Assembly (NCBI GenBank): GCA_021772095.1
Contig: JADYXR010000246.1
Span: forward strand, 1 to 53,282
Source: Candidatus Obscuribacter sp.
GTDB lineage: Bacteria > Cyanobacteriota > Vampirovibrionia > Obscuribacterales > Obscuribacteraceae
Reading direction: 5' to 3'
Length of the DNA: 53,282 bases
The notes under the pieces are model-generated. The model searched no databases and was not told the origin of the DNA. It saw only the letters and a program-made list of their open reading frames with translations. Shown here piece by piece: positions 42,284 to 50,318 of the stretch. The translations under genes were made by a program, and so were the position numbers. How positions within the stretch are numbered: the first letter of the stretch is position 1; each line of letters starts with the position of its first letter.

Positions 42284-43075
42284 ATGCCAACATTAAACAC
42301 ATTTAAGCAAGTTCTCAATTTCTTACTCTTCGGAGAGGCCCGTAACAAAACCTCTTTTGCCATTGTGGCGGCTTGTTCCGTCGCATTCACTGTTGTTTTC
42401 AACAGTTTGGAAGGGCAATGCCAGCAGACGTCAGATCCTACTTCATCTATAGACGGAAAAAGCTCGGAAGGTGCCGACAACAAAACATCGGGCACCACGG
42501 CAGCTTCCAGCACCATAACAAAAGAAAGCTCCGCGCAGGGCACGGCGGAAACTGACGCAGCTCCAGCCACCAGCAAAAAAGTCGTGAAGGCATCCGACGA
42601 CAAGATGAGCACGGCTCGTCCTAAAGAAGTTCAACCGTTGCCAAACTTCCATAAAGTCACCGACTATCTATATAGAGGTGGCGAACCCAATCCCGCAGGA
42701 ATGCACGAACTGAAAAAGATGGGTGTCAAAACTGTCATCGATTTGAGAGCACAAACCGAAGCAGCGCACGATGAAGCCGCGCTCGCCAAGAAGCTCGGCA
42801 TCAAATACATCAATATGACGATGACGTCAGAAGCGCCAACCAAGAAGCAAGTCGAAACTTTGCTAGCCACCATAGATAGTGCCAAAGAGAAAAACGAACC
42901 GGTGCTCGTTCACTGCGCTCACGGCTCGGACAGAACCGGCTGCATGATCGGCATTTGGCGCGTTGCCCGCGACAACTGGGCGTTCGACGACACGTACAAA
43001 GAAATGCGCAAATATTACTTCGGTCCGAAATACTTGAAGTTACGAAACGCAGTGAAAGAGCGCTCCACGCACTAA
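42284..43075 (+). CDS. Exported or membrane-anchored dual-specificity phosphatase
   Basis: 263 residues, ATG start. A hydrophobic segment (SFAIVAACSVAFTVVFN, about 24-40) is probably a signal anchor. A Ser/Thr-rich linker (about 45-105) is followed by a protein tyrosine/dual-specificity phosphatase domain: YLYRGGEPNPAGMHELKKMG, the general-acid loop region, and the active-site loop VHCAHGSDRTG (Cys-x5-Arg). All catalytic residues appear present. If the anchor holds, the domain lies outside the cytoplasm, which is unusual for this family and suggests envelope phosphate or phosphoprotein turnover. It is divergent from the ECF sigma gene and shares its promoter region. Confidence 0.85.
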   Translation: MPTLNTFKQVLNFLLFGEARNKTSFAIVAACSVAFTVVFNSLEGQCQQTSDPTSSIDGKSSEGADNKTSGTTAASSTITKESSAQGTAETDAAPATSKKVVKASDDKMSTARPKEVQPLPNFHKVTDYLYRGGEPNPAGMHELKKMGVKTVIDLRAQTEAAHDEAALAKKLGIKYINMTMTSEAPTKKQVETLLATIDSAKEKNEPVLVHCAHGSDRTGCMIGIWRVARDNWAFDDTYKEMRKYYFGPKYLKLRNAVKERSTH

Positions 43076-43085
43076 GTTCAGGACA

Positions 43086-43195
43086 CGTTCGAGAATGTCT
43101 CTGTTCGAGATCTCCCTGTTAGCGAATCTGTCCGTTCGAGAATCTCTATTTCGAGAATCTCGTACGTTCAGAATCCCTTCGTTCAAGATTCCTCG
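43086..43195. repeat. Degenerate 15-16-base tandem repeat array
   Basis: About seven units of the type CGTTCGAGAATCTCT fill the gap between the convergent phosphatase and protease genes. Units vary (GTTCGAGATCTCCCT, GTTAGCGAATCTGTC, TTTCGAGAATCTCGTA and others). No uniform spacers, so not a CRISPR array. Confidence 0.8.
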
Positions 43196-43197
43196 AT

Positions 43198-46005
43198 TTA
43201 CTGAGGCGGTCGCCATTGTTGGATAACGCCCGGTCTCGGAACATAAGGCAAGCCGACGTTTGGTACGACTGGTGGTTTCACAACGTTAGGCGGAGCGCCG
43301 CCCGGTTTCGCGGAGTACGGCGTGATGGCGCCAGGTCTGACGGCGCCTGGAACTTTCGGTTGGGACTTAGCATCGCGCACGTAGGCTTGATATTCCACCA
43401 ACTTCGCCGACGCCATTTTCGACCACGGATAATACCGCAGAATTTCTTTGAGAATGGCTATGCCCTTGGGATAGTCGACAAATTTTTCACTGAGTTTAAA
43501 CTGGCACCACAATGCTTGCCAGTTGGAAGGCTCTAAAAATAGTGCCTTATCCAAATACTTTTGCATCTCGATGAAATTCGAATCCTTAGCCAAGTGCAAG
43601 GCGTAGTCCAGGTTCACCTGCGAGTCCTGAGGTGCCATCATCACGGCTTGATTGATGGTTTGACGAGCTTCAGCTTGCTGCCCGTTATCCATATAAAGCA
43701 AGCTCCAGTCGGCCAAAATCCGCCCTTCCACATCGCGCGCGCCGGCTTTGCGAGCCAGGTCTACAGCTTTGACGAAATAATCATAGGCGGCTCTAGCGTG
43801 CTCCGGGCGTTGCAATTCTTTAGCCATCATGCGGCGCATGTTCGCCATCCGTCCCCAGAGAAGCGCTTCGTTCCTCACATCTTTGCCGTTACCTGAAAGC
43901 AACAGACCTTTTTGATAGAGAATTTCTCCGGCTCTATAGTCGCTATATACAAAAACTTTCTGGTCGCCCTGGTCCATGGCCTTGCCGATTTCGCCTCGCA
44001 ACCTCACACCTGGATTAGGTTCCAGAAGCAGGCGTTGGAATTTATAGTCGACAGTGACGATGAAGTTTTCCCAAAACGGATTCCCCAGAATTCCGATTGA
44101 GTTGGATTGGAAAAATCCTTCCTTAGCCTCAACGCCTTTACCAGCCTCAGGCTTGGTAGAACCGCCGGCGTTCGCTACCGTGTAGGTGAAGTTCATATTC
44201 GCAACTGAGTGTGGTCCGACTGCCACCGAGCGCGCCACCACGTTGCCGAGTTTAATCCGGCGTCCGTCCAATCCGCTGCCTTCGGTAGTGTGGGTTTCCT
44301 GACCGCTGGCGCGGGTCAAAAGCTTCTTGGCGATATCGGTCGGTAAATTATTGAAAGCAGCGCCTGTGTCGGCGAGCATCCACACTTCATCGGCGCCGTT
44401 TATTTTGGCTTTCACTACAGGAGCATTCTGTTGAACTAGTGGAATGATGGCTGCGCCCTTTGGCAGTACATAAGAGTCTTTGTCGTAAAACGTCAAGTTC
44501 GGTTTGCCGAAATCGATTCGAACAACAGCTTTAGCCATCACGTTGGTGCCGATGATGCCGGCAATCTTTTTGCCAAGCTGTTGCGACTGGCCGGCCAAAT
44601 TGGCAATGCGCGCGTCTACGTCGTTCAAGACGAGACTGCCCAGTTCAAGCCGTTTCAGCACGGTGTTATTAACGTCCACACGACCGGCAAGCGACATCAT
44701 TCCGGATTGCCCTTCCTTCATAAGGAAGCTTTCCGCTGCCATGCGTCGATCAATAATGGTGTCACTGGCGCCAGTGTCGAAAAGGAAGATTACTTCTTCG
44801 CCGCTATTGATTCGCCCTTTGACGAGAATTTCTTTTTGTTGGTAATCAAACGGCACCACAATCGCTCGATTGAGGTGAACTTTGTCTGCGGATTGTGGTC
44901 TGTCAAAAACGGCATCGTCGATTTCAGTCGATGAAGAGAGGCTGGTTACAACGATCTCCGAGGCCGCCTTGTCGCCAATATATTTGATTTGACGATAAGG
45001 AAACATCGTGCCACTAATCGGGCGATATTCAGAATACTCAATCGAGATTTTGCGAGCGCCGGTTTCGGTCGGATCGGTGGTATCGTAACTGATACCATCG
45101 ACCTGGAAATTGCGCTTGTCGATATATACCGTAGTCGGCGTATCACCGGCGTGTTCCACGGTTACGGCATAGACTGGAATCTGACGAAAAGTGGTCGCGC
45201 CAAGCAAGCTGAATTTGTAATCCGGGTTATTCAATTTCGCGATGATTGTGTGCGCACGTTCATTATCATCGTTTAACTGCCGCAGTCTGATCGAGTTCAA
45301 ATCCTCGGCAACGGTTCCCGACGAACGCCAGCCCGCAAGCCCGTTGTAAGCTAAAATTCGTTTTGGTTCAACTTGTCCAGGTTTACTTGGAGACTCCAGA
45401 TCCACCCGCCACTTTTTGCCTTTGCGATACTTCTTATATGTGTAAGCGGAGGCCGCCTCGCCGCTTGCCGGAATTAATTTCCCGACAATCGTCATTGTCT
45501 TCTCGAGCTTCCGAAGCGCGGCGGCGTCACCCATGGCTTCAATCGCTTTGCCGACGATCGTTTCTACGTTGGCCGCCGCATTTGGATCGAGTGCCGTAGA
45601 TTGAGAGGCCGGTTCGACTAGTGGATCGATTGGAGGCAGCGTCATCACACCCGTGCCTGAGTCCGACGCGGGCGACGAACCCGGTTCCGCAGCGGCACCT
45701 GAATCAGAAACACCATCAGCCGAACCGGCGGCATCCTTGGTTTCATTACCATCACGATCCAATCTCGGACTTCGACCACTGTTCAAAGCCGAGCTGCCAT
45801 CCATATCTTCGCCGTCAGGACGCTCGCCGTCCTCAGGTTCTTTATCGCCCTCATGGGAATCTTGTGCGATTCGCATGGTATCGCTAGCGCCACCATACGA
45901 ACTTGCACCTTCGACCGGAAGAGCGCTAAAGTTATAGAACGGCAGCAGCAAGAGTGCCAGGGCAACCGAGCCTAATCGTTTAGAAAAATCGTCAGACAAT
46001 TGCAC
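43198..46005 (-). CDS. LolA-like / double retropepsin-like aspartic protease / TPR fusion
   Basis: 935 residues from a GTG at 46005, 15 bases after kdsA. A signal peptide (VALALLLLPFYNFSALPVEG) precedes a disordered acidic stretch (about 35-140) and an outer-membrane-lipoprotein-sorting-like beta domain (about 145-370). Two retropepsin-type domains follow, each with an active-site DTGA (Asp410 and Asp546) and a downstream hydrophobic-hydrophobic-Gly motif (IIGTN, ILGNP). The C-terminus (about 675-870) is TPR-like, then a Pro-rich tail. Two DTGA lobes in one chain could form an intramolecular pepsin-like pair. Exported, probably periplasmic; substrate unknown. The domain combination is unusual. 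Confidence 0.8.
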   Translation of the reverse strand: MQLSDDFSKRLGSVALALLLLPFYNFSALPVEGASSYGGASDTMRIAQDSHEGDKEPEDGERPDGEDMDGSSALNSGRSPRLDRDGNETKDAAGSADGVSDSGAAAEPGSSPASDSGTGVMTLPPIDPLVEPASQSTALDPNAAANVETIVGKAIEAMGDAAALRKLEKTMTIVGKLIPASGEAASAYTYKKYRKGKKWRVDLESPSKPGQVEPKRILAYNGLAGWRSSGTVAEDLNSIRLRQLNDDNERAHTIIAKLNNPDYKFSLLGATTFRQIPVYAVTVEHAGDTPTTVYIDKRNFQVDGISYDTTDPTETGARKISIEYSEYRPISGTMFPYRQIKYIGDKAASEIVVTSLSSSTEIDDAVFDRPQSADKVHLNRAIVVPFDYQQKEILVKGRINSGEEVIFLFDTGASDTIIDRRMAAESFLMKEGQSGMMSLAGRVDVNNTVLKRLELGSLVLNDVDARIANLAGQSQQLGKKIAGIIGTNVMAKAVVRIDFGKPNLTFYDKDSYVLPKGAAIIPLVQQNAPVVKAKINGADEVWMLADTGAAFNNLPTDIAKKLLTRASGQETHTTEGSGLDGRRIKLGNVVARSVAVGPHSVANMNFTYTVANAGGSTKPEAGKGVEAKEGFFQSNSIGILGNPFWENFIVTVDYKFQRLLLEPNPGVRLRGEIGKAMDQGDQKVFVYSDYRAGEILYQKGLLLSGNGKDVRNEALLWGRMANMRRMMAKELQRPEHARAAYDYFVKAVDLARKAGARDVEGRILADWSLLYMDNGQQAEARQTINQAVMMAPQDSQVNLDYALHLAKDSNFIEMQKYLDKALFLEPSNWQALWCQFKLSEKFVDYPKGIAILKEILRYYPWSKMASAKLVEYQAYVRDAKSQPKVPGAVRPGAITPYSAKPGGAPPNVVKPPVVPNVGLPYVPRPGVIQQWRPPQ

Positions 46006-46020
46006 CCCCGATGTCCGATC

Positions 46021-46890
46021 TCACTTTATCGCAACTTCTTTGCATTTGCCTGCTTGTGGCAGTTTCAGCTCAGGTAGCGACTTGACCAGGTTGTGAACTT
46101 TCAAAAGTTGCTCGATCAATTCTTCCACCTGGGCGAGCGGCACCTGGTTTGGCCCATCACTTTTAGCCTCATCCGGATTCGGATGCACTTCCATGAAAAC
46201 CCCATCAGCGCCGGCAGCCACAGCTGCTCTTGCAAGATGCGGAACATACTGTCTCAGTCCATGCGAAACCGTTCCACCACCACCGGGAAGTTGCACGCTG
46301 TGCGTCGCATCGAAGATTACAGGAACGCCGTGGTCCTGCATCATCGGGATGGCGCGCATATCAACGACAAGATTGTTGTAACCGAATGTGGTGCCGCGTT
46401 CGGTTAGAAAAACGTTTGGATTTCCTGAATCAAAAACCTTCTTCACCGCGTTCTTCATATCATCAGGAGCAACGAACTGTCCTTTCTTGATGTTTACGCA
46501 TTTGCCAGTTTCTGCAGCTGCGATAAGCAGATCAGTTTGACGGCACAAGAACGCCGGGATCTGCAGAACATCAAGAACTTCCCCAGCCTGAGCGCATTGC
46601 GCTGATTCATGCACGTCGCTCAAGACCGGCAAACCGGTTTTTTGCTTGAGCTCTTTCAGCATGGCGAGCCCGTCTTTAAGACCGGGTCCGCGGTAGGAAT
46701 CGATTGACGTCCTGTTCGCTTTGTCAAAAGATGATTTGAAAACCAGGGAGAAATTGTGCTTTTTCGACAGGTCTTGCAGCCGCTCTGCCGTTTTCGATAT
46801 AAGATCCCAGCTTTCCATGACGCAGGGACCGGCGATAATAAGAAACGGCTTATCACGCCCGACTTCCAAAGATCCGATTTTTATACTCAC
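46021..46890 (-). CDS. kdsA: 3-deoxy-D-manno-octulosonate-8-phosphate synthase
   Basis: 289 residues. It condenses arabinose-5-phosphate with phosphoenolpyruvate to KDO-8-phosphate, the first committed step to the KDO of lipopolysaccharide. Motifs: FLIIAGPCVMES, FKSSFDKANRTS, GLPVLSDVHE, IPAFLCRQTDLL, NIKKGQFVAP, ERGTTFGYNNLVVDMRA, VIFDATHSVQLPGG and MEVHPNPDEAKSDGPN. The conserved Asn of metal-independent KdsA appears as Cys in AGPCVMES, indicating the metal-dependent class. The GTG at 46890 gives normal length with GAGG eight bases upstream; the frame extends to 46929. It supports a Gram-negative envelope. Confidence 0.94.
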   Translation of the reverse strand: MSIKIGSLEVGRDKPFLIIAGPCVMESWDLISKTAERLQDLSKKHNFSLVFKSSFDKANRTSIDSYRGPGLKDGLAMLKELKQKTGLPVLSDVHESAQCAQAGEVLDVLQIPAFLCRQTDLLIAAAETGKCVNIKKGQFVAPDDMKNAVKKVFDSGNPNVFLTERGTTFGYNNLVVDMRAIPMMQDHGVPVIFDATHSVQLPGGGGTVSHGLRQYVPHLARAAVAAGADGVFMEVHPNPDEAKSDGPNQVPLAQVEELIEQLLKVHNLVKSLPELKLPQAGKCKEVAIK

Positions 46891-46930
46891 AGCCTTAGCC
46901 TCGTTGTACGGCGGCCATTTTATAACCAAA

Positions 46931-47266
46931 ATGAATTACAGCCATGATAGCAATCAAAGATTTGCTCGCGCCGCCAAGGCTTCGGAACAGGGACTGACGA
47001 TTTTCCTGCACGTCCAGCCGGGTGCTTCAAAGGCTGCAATAGTCGGTCTCCTGGACGATCGTGTCAAAATTGCGGTGACAGCGAAGGCTCTTGACGGCGC
47101 GGCAAATGAAGCCGTAAGAGAGCTTTTGGCAAATACATTCAACTTAAAGAAATCGACGGTAACCTTGCAGAAAGGTCATAAATCCAGGCAAAAGACCGTT
47201 TTGCTCGAGGGTGATTCGGAAATTCTGCTGAATAAATTGAATCAAATAATTGCTGAATCAAAATAA
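46931..47266 (+). CDS. YggU/UPF0235 (DUF167) family protein
   Basis: 111 residues from the ATG at 46931, divergent from kdsA with a 40-base gap; no clear ribosome-binding site, and the frame stays open back into kdsA. Family features: LTIFLHVQPGASKAAIVGL, VKIAVTAKALDGAANEAVRELLANTF and VTLQKGHKSRQKTVLLEGD. These small proteins are widespread and of unknown biochemical role. The last codons (NQIIAESK then stop) are part of a tandem repeat that continues beyond the stop. Confidence 0.88.
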   Translation: MNYSHDSNQRFARAAKASEQGLTIFLHVQPGASKAAIVGLLDDRVKIAVTAKALDGAANEAVRELLANTFNLKKSTVTLQKGHKSRQKTVLLEGDSEILLNKLNQIIAESK

Positions 47267-47301
47267 TTGCTGAACCAAGAAATTGCTGACCAAATAATTA
47301 T
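47238..47301 (+). repeat. 16-17-base tandem repeat across the stop of the DUF167 gene
   Basis: Four units: TGAATCAAATAATTGC (47238-47253), TGAATCAAAATAATTGC (47254-47270), TGAACCAAGAAATTGC (47271-47286) and TGACCAAATAATTAT (47287-47301). The gene's stop TAA lies in unit 2. A second weaker set (GAAATTACTG twice) follows near 47342-47375. Confidence 0.85.
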
Positions 47302-47416
47302 TGAGCCCAATAAATATCCTGAGTGCGAATCAAAGCCCGCACGAAATTACTGCATCGATGAAATTACTGTATTGATAATGATTACCGGCTGCTTAATTGC
47401 CAAGCTGTGAGAGCAA

Positions 47417-48052
47417 TTACCGCGAGCCCATGTTCTTTACAAGCTTGTACACCGTGTGGCCGGCGCGTTGACTGATCGGCATAATCAGCCCTTCTTTGAT
47501 ACCTTGCATCAACATTGGACGCAGCGTTTTAATGCGCTTTTGCTTGCGTACGCCGCCTGCCATTTCCGGCAGCGTCATACCGAGCGGATTCTTCTCGAGC
47601 AGCTTGACTACTAGATTCGAGCGCGGCTTTTCTGCTTCAGTCCGTCCAAGTTTGTGCCGAACCGTGCCACCGGTTTGCTTGATCACTTCCAGATCGGTCT
47701 CATCGACTTTCTTTCGAACCGCAAGCTTGTGACGAACTAGAATTGGCGCTTCTTCACTGCCAGTGCCACCGTTTTGCCGCTCAGAGTCTGGGTTTGAACC
47801 TTCCTCGTCGCCATCTTCCCAATAGTCTTCTGCAATATCATCAGTTTTTTCAAGCGGAATCAGAATTTTCGCTACATTGTTATCTGTTTCGACAGGCACA
47901 ATTTCCGTGAACAGTTCTGCCTCGAGATCATCTAGATCGTCGTCAGGATCTTGAGTGTTGGCAGCTTGCCGATAGCGCACTGTGCCCTGAGTCTCGACGA
48001 CATCAGTTTCCAGCTCAAGATCTTTGGTTGCGTCCTGGTCGCTTCCTGACAT
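47417..48052 (-). CDS. Acidic protein with basic winged-helix-like C-terminus
   Basis: 211 residues, ATG with GGGAG about ten bases upstream. The N-terminal 110 residues are very acidic (Asp/Glu-rich, for example DPDDDLDDLEAELFTE and EDYWEDGDEEG). Two short related segments follow (APILVRHKLAVRKKVDETDL, GGTVRHKLGRTEAEK), an internal repeat of the VRHKL type; a third, diverged copy (GTVRYRQAA) sits near residue 24. The C-terminal 65 residues are basic with a pattern (LLEKNPLGMTLPEMAGGVRK, LMQGIKEGLIM) suggestive of a winged-helix fold. No family recognised; a DNA- or RNA-associated role is only a guess. No signal peptide. Confidence 0.72.
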   Translation of the reverse strand: MSGSDQDATKDLELETDVVETQGTVRYRQAANTQDPDDDLDDLEAELFTEIVPVETDNNVAKILIPLEKTDDIAEDYWEDGDEEGSNPDSERQNGGTGSEEAPILVRHKLAVRKKVDETDLEVIKQTGGTVRHKLGRTEAEKPRSNLVVKLLEKNPLGMTLPEMAGGVRKQKRIKTLRPMLMQGIKEGLIMPISQRAGHTVYKLVKNMGSR

Positions 48053-48366
48053 GCGAAAAAAACTCCCATTAATGCGTCGCGCTGAAGCTTTTTAAGGCGA
48101 AAAAACCATTGTAAGTTGGAAAAAGTATCACGCCCATGGTGGCTGTTACAAACCCGAATAACTCCAGCATACCGCAATAGTAGGTTAGCCCAAAATCCTC
48201 AAGATTAGTAACGGTTGCCCGCTTCGCTTATGGTAAATCTTATATGTAATTGCTATATTCCGACCGATTGGGCCGTCGATTTATTCGGCGAGTCGCAATT
48301 GTGTTGTTCCGTGAGCTTGCCAATTTACGGCAAGCCCCTCCATGCAAAAAACGAGGAGTTCTATTT
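48053..48366. other. Intergenic region with promoter-like motifs and leader hairpin
   Basis: 314 bases before the GH57 gene. TTGCCC (about 48214) and TTATAT (about 48238) are spaced like a sigma-70 promoter. A perfect hairpin GCTTGCC (48315-48321) / GGCAAGC (48329-48335) with loop AATTTAC lies in the presumed leader, 18 bases before the GAGGAG ribosome-binding site. Nothing coding seen. Confidence 0.4.
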
Positions 48367-50046
48367 GTGAGTGTCGGTTCCTTCGTATTCATGCTTCACA
48401 GCCATCTTCCATATTACCGAAAAGCTGGTATGTGGCCATTCGGAGAAGAAAACGTTTTCGAGTGTCTCGCGGAAACCTACATCCCAATTCTGAACATGAT
48501 TGGCAATCTCCATGATGATGGAGTGCAAGCGAAACTCACAATTGGTATCACTCCGGTTTTGGCAGAACAGTTAGCGGACGAGCACATGAAGCAAGGCTTC
48601 GAGAAGTGGGTCGAAATCCGCATCGAGAAAGCCAGAGAAGACGAAACGCGTTACGGCCAACGCGGCGAAACGCCAGATCCTGAGCGGCTTCGACTCGCTC
48701 GTTTCTACGCCGATTGGTACAGCAAAATCGTTGATTCGTTCCGCAATAGATGGAACCGTGACATCATCGGCGGTTTCAAAAAATATCAGGATTCAGGCGA
48801 CATCGAGATTACGACCTCCGCTGCAACGCACGGATTCTCGCCACTTCTGGCTGAAGACACTTCTCTGCAAGCGCAATATAAAGCCGGTGCAGACAACTAT
48901 AAAAAACATTTCGGCGTCGACGCAAAAGGTTGCTGGCTCCCCGAATGCGCATACCGACCGGCTGAAGGCGATCGTCCTTCAATCGATCACTGGCTCCACG
49001 AAGCCGGATTGAAATACTTTTTCACCGAATCATTTGTGATCACTGGTGGTCAAACATCGCAAGTTCGCAGAGTGTTCGGACCATATGGCTCAATCGAATA
49101 CATTCCAGCGCCTGAGCGCCCACCGACTGGTTATGACACCTTCGAAGCTTTCTGGCTCAAAGATTATCCAGTCGCCGTCATGGGCAGACACGAAATCGCC
49201 AGCTATCAGGTTTGGTCGGCAGGAACCGGATATCCAGGCGACGGAAACTATAGAGAGTTCCACAAAAAAGACGATGTCTCCGGCTTGCACTATTGGAAAC
49301 TGACATCGAAAACCACTGACCTGGGCGACAAAGAACTGTACAACCCAGAAACCGCTCTGATGCGGATTCAGGAAAATTCCGACCACTATGTTGGTTTGCT
49401 CCAAAACGCTTTGACCAATCAATTGCGCTCCACCAGCAAGCCTGGGCTCGTAATGGTCAGCTTCGATACCGAACTTTTCGGACATTGGTGGTTCGAAGGA
49501 ATTGTGTTCATCGAACAAGTGATTCGCAAAATTCACGAATACACAGCCGTGAAGATGCAGACCGCAAGCGAATATCTCGAAGAATTCCCACCACAGCACG
49601 CAGTCGAATTGCCTGAGTCTTCATGGGGTTCCGGCGGGCACTGGCAAGTTTGGTCAAACAACGATACCGAATGGATGTGGCCGGTAATTCACGCTGCTGA
49701 AAAGCAGATGAAAGAATTGGTTGAGAAACATCTGAGTTCCAGCTCTCAAGACGAAAACAGAACGAGAGCGCTTAAGCAATTAGGTCGCGAACTATTCTTA
49801 CTTGAATCAAGCGACTGGCCATTTTTGGTCACCACCGCTCAAGCGAAGCAATATGCAGTGGAACGTTTCCGCGGGCACCAGGAGCGCTTCTTCGCAATCG
49901 CTGAGATGCTCAAGCCAGGCGGAAATATCGACGAAGCGAAGTTGTCGGAAATTGAAAATATCGACAATTGCTTCCAAGAACTTAAACTGGAAAACTTCAG
50001 ATTGACAGAAAGCAGTATCGCGGCCAGTACCACTACTCGTAAGTAG
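48367..50046 (+). CDS. GH57 1,4-alpha-glucan branching enzyme-like protein
   Basis: 559 residues from the GTG at 48367, with GAGGAG eight bases upstream; the frame runs further back but without homology. Glycoside hydrolase family 57, probably glycogen branching type (AmyC/TK1436-like). Conserved regions: MLHSHLPYYRKAG at the N-terminus; THGFSPLL; GCWLPECAY with catalytic nucleophile Glu193; VSFDTELFGHWWFEG with catalytic Asp367; and a helical C-terminal domain (about 450-559) including SSDWPFL. It would introduce alpha-1,6 branches into alpha-glucan. No signal peptide, so cytosolic. No other glycogen gene is adjacent. Its stop is duplicated downstream. Confidence 0.88.
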   Translation: MSVGSFVFMLHSHLPYYRKAGMWPFGEENVFECLAETYIPILNMIGNLHDDGVQAKLTIGITPVLAEQLADEHMKQGFEKWVEIRIEKAREDETRYGQRGETPDPERLRLARFYADWYSKIVDSFRNRWNRDIIGGFKKYQDSGDIEITTSAATHGFSPLLAEDTSLQAQYKAGADNYKKHFGVDAKGCWLPECAYRPAEGDRPSIDHWLHEAGLKYFFTESFVITGGQTSQVRRVFGPYGSIEYIPAPERPPTGYDTFEAFWLKDYPVAVMGRHEIASYQVWSAGTGYPGDGNYREFHKKDDVSGLHYWKLTSKTTDLGDKELYNPETALMRIQENSDHYVGLLQNALTNQLRSTSKPGLVMVSFDTELFGHWWFEGIVFIEQVIRKIHEYTAVKMQTASEYLEEFPPQHAVELPESSWGSGGHWQVWSNNDTEWMWPVIHAAEKQMKELVEKHLSSSSQDENRTRALKQLGRELFLLESSDWPFLVTTAQAKQYAVERFRGHQERFFAIAEMLKPGGNIDEAKLSEIENIDNCFQELKLENFRLTESSIAASTTTRK

Positions 50047-50083
50047 TATCCTGATCGTTCATAAGTAGCATCCTGATCGTTCA
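50040..50083 (+). repeat. 22-base tandem duplication containing the stop codon
   Basis: 50040-50061 and 50062-50083 differ at one position; both contain CATCCTGATCGTTCA or TATCCTGATCGTTCA after TAAGTAG. The first copy includes the GH57 gene's stop codon TAG. Confidence 0.88.
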
Positions 50084-50318
50084 ACTCGCCGCGTTTCAAG
50101 CCGTCGTGAAACAACACGATTGCGCAGCGTTTCCGTTCTCGAGCACCTCTTGCGCGGACCTGTCGTCTCTAATGAATCAAACCTTCATCGAACGGTGAAA
50201 CAATCTCTCGTCGTTCAAAGTGGCTTCGGCGCGGCATACCGCGTTCGTTCAATTGCGTTCAGTTCCGCGTCACACAAAATGGAACAGCATCACGCGCGGT
50301 ACCACTGCCTTTGCAGTG

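Noticed and set aside
43086..43195. Repeat array resembling a CRISPR
   Set aside because: Units are 15-16 bases, degenerate and directly adjacent without unique spacers of constant size; no cas genes in the window.
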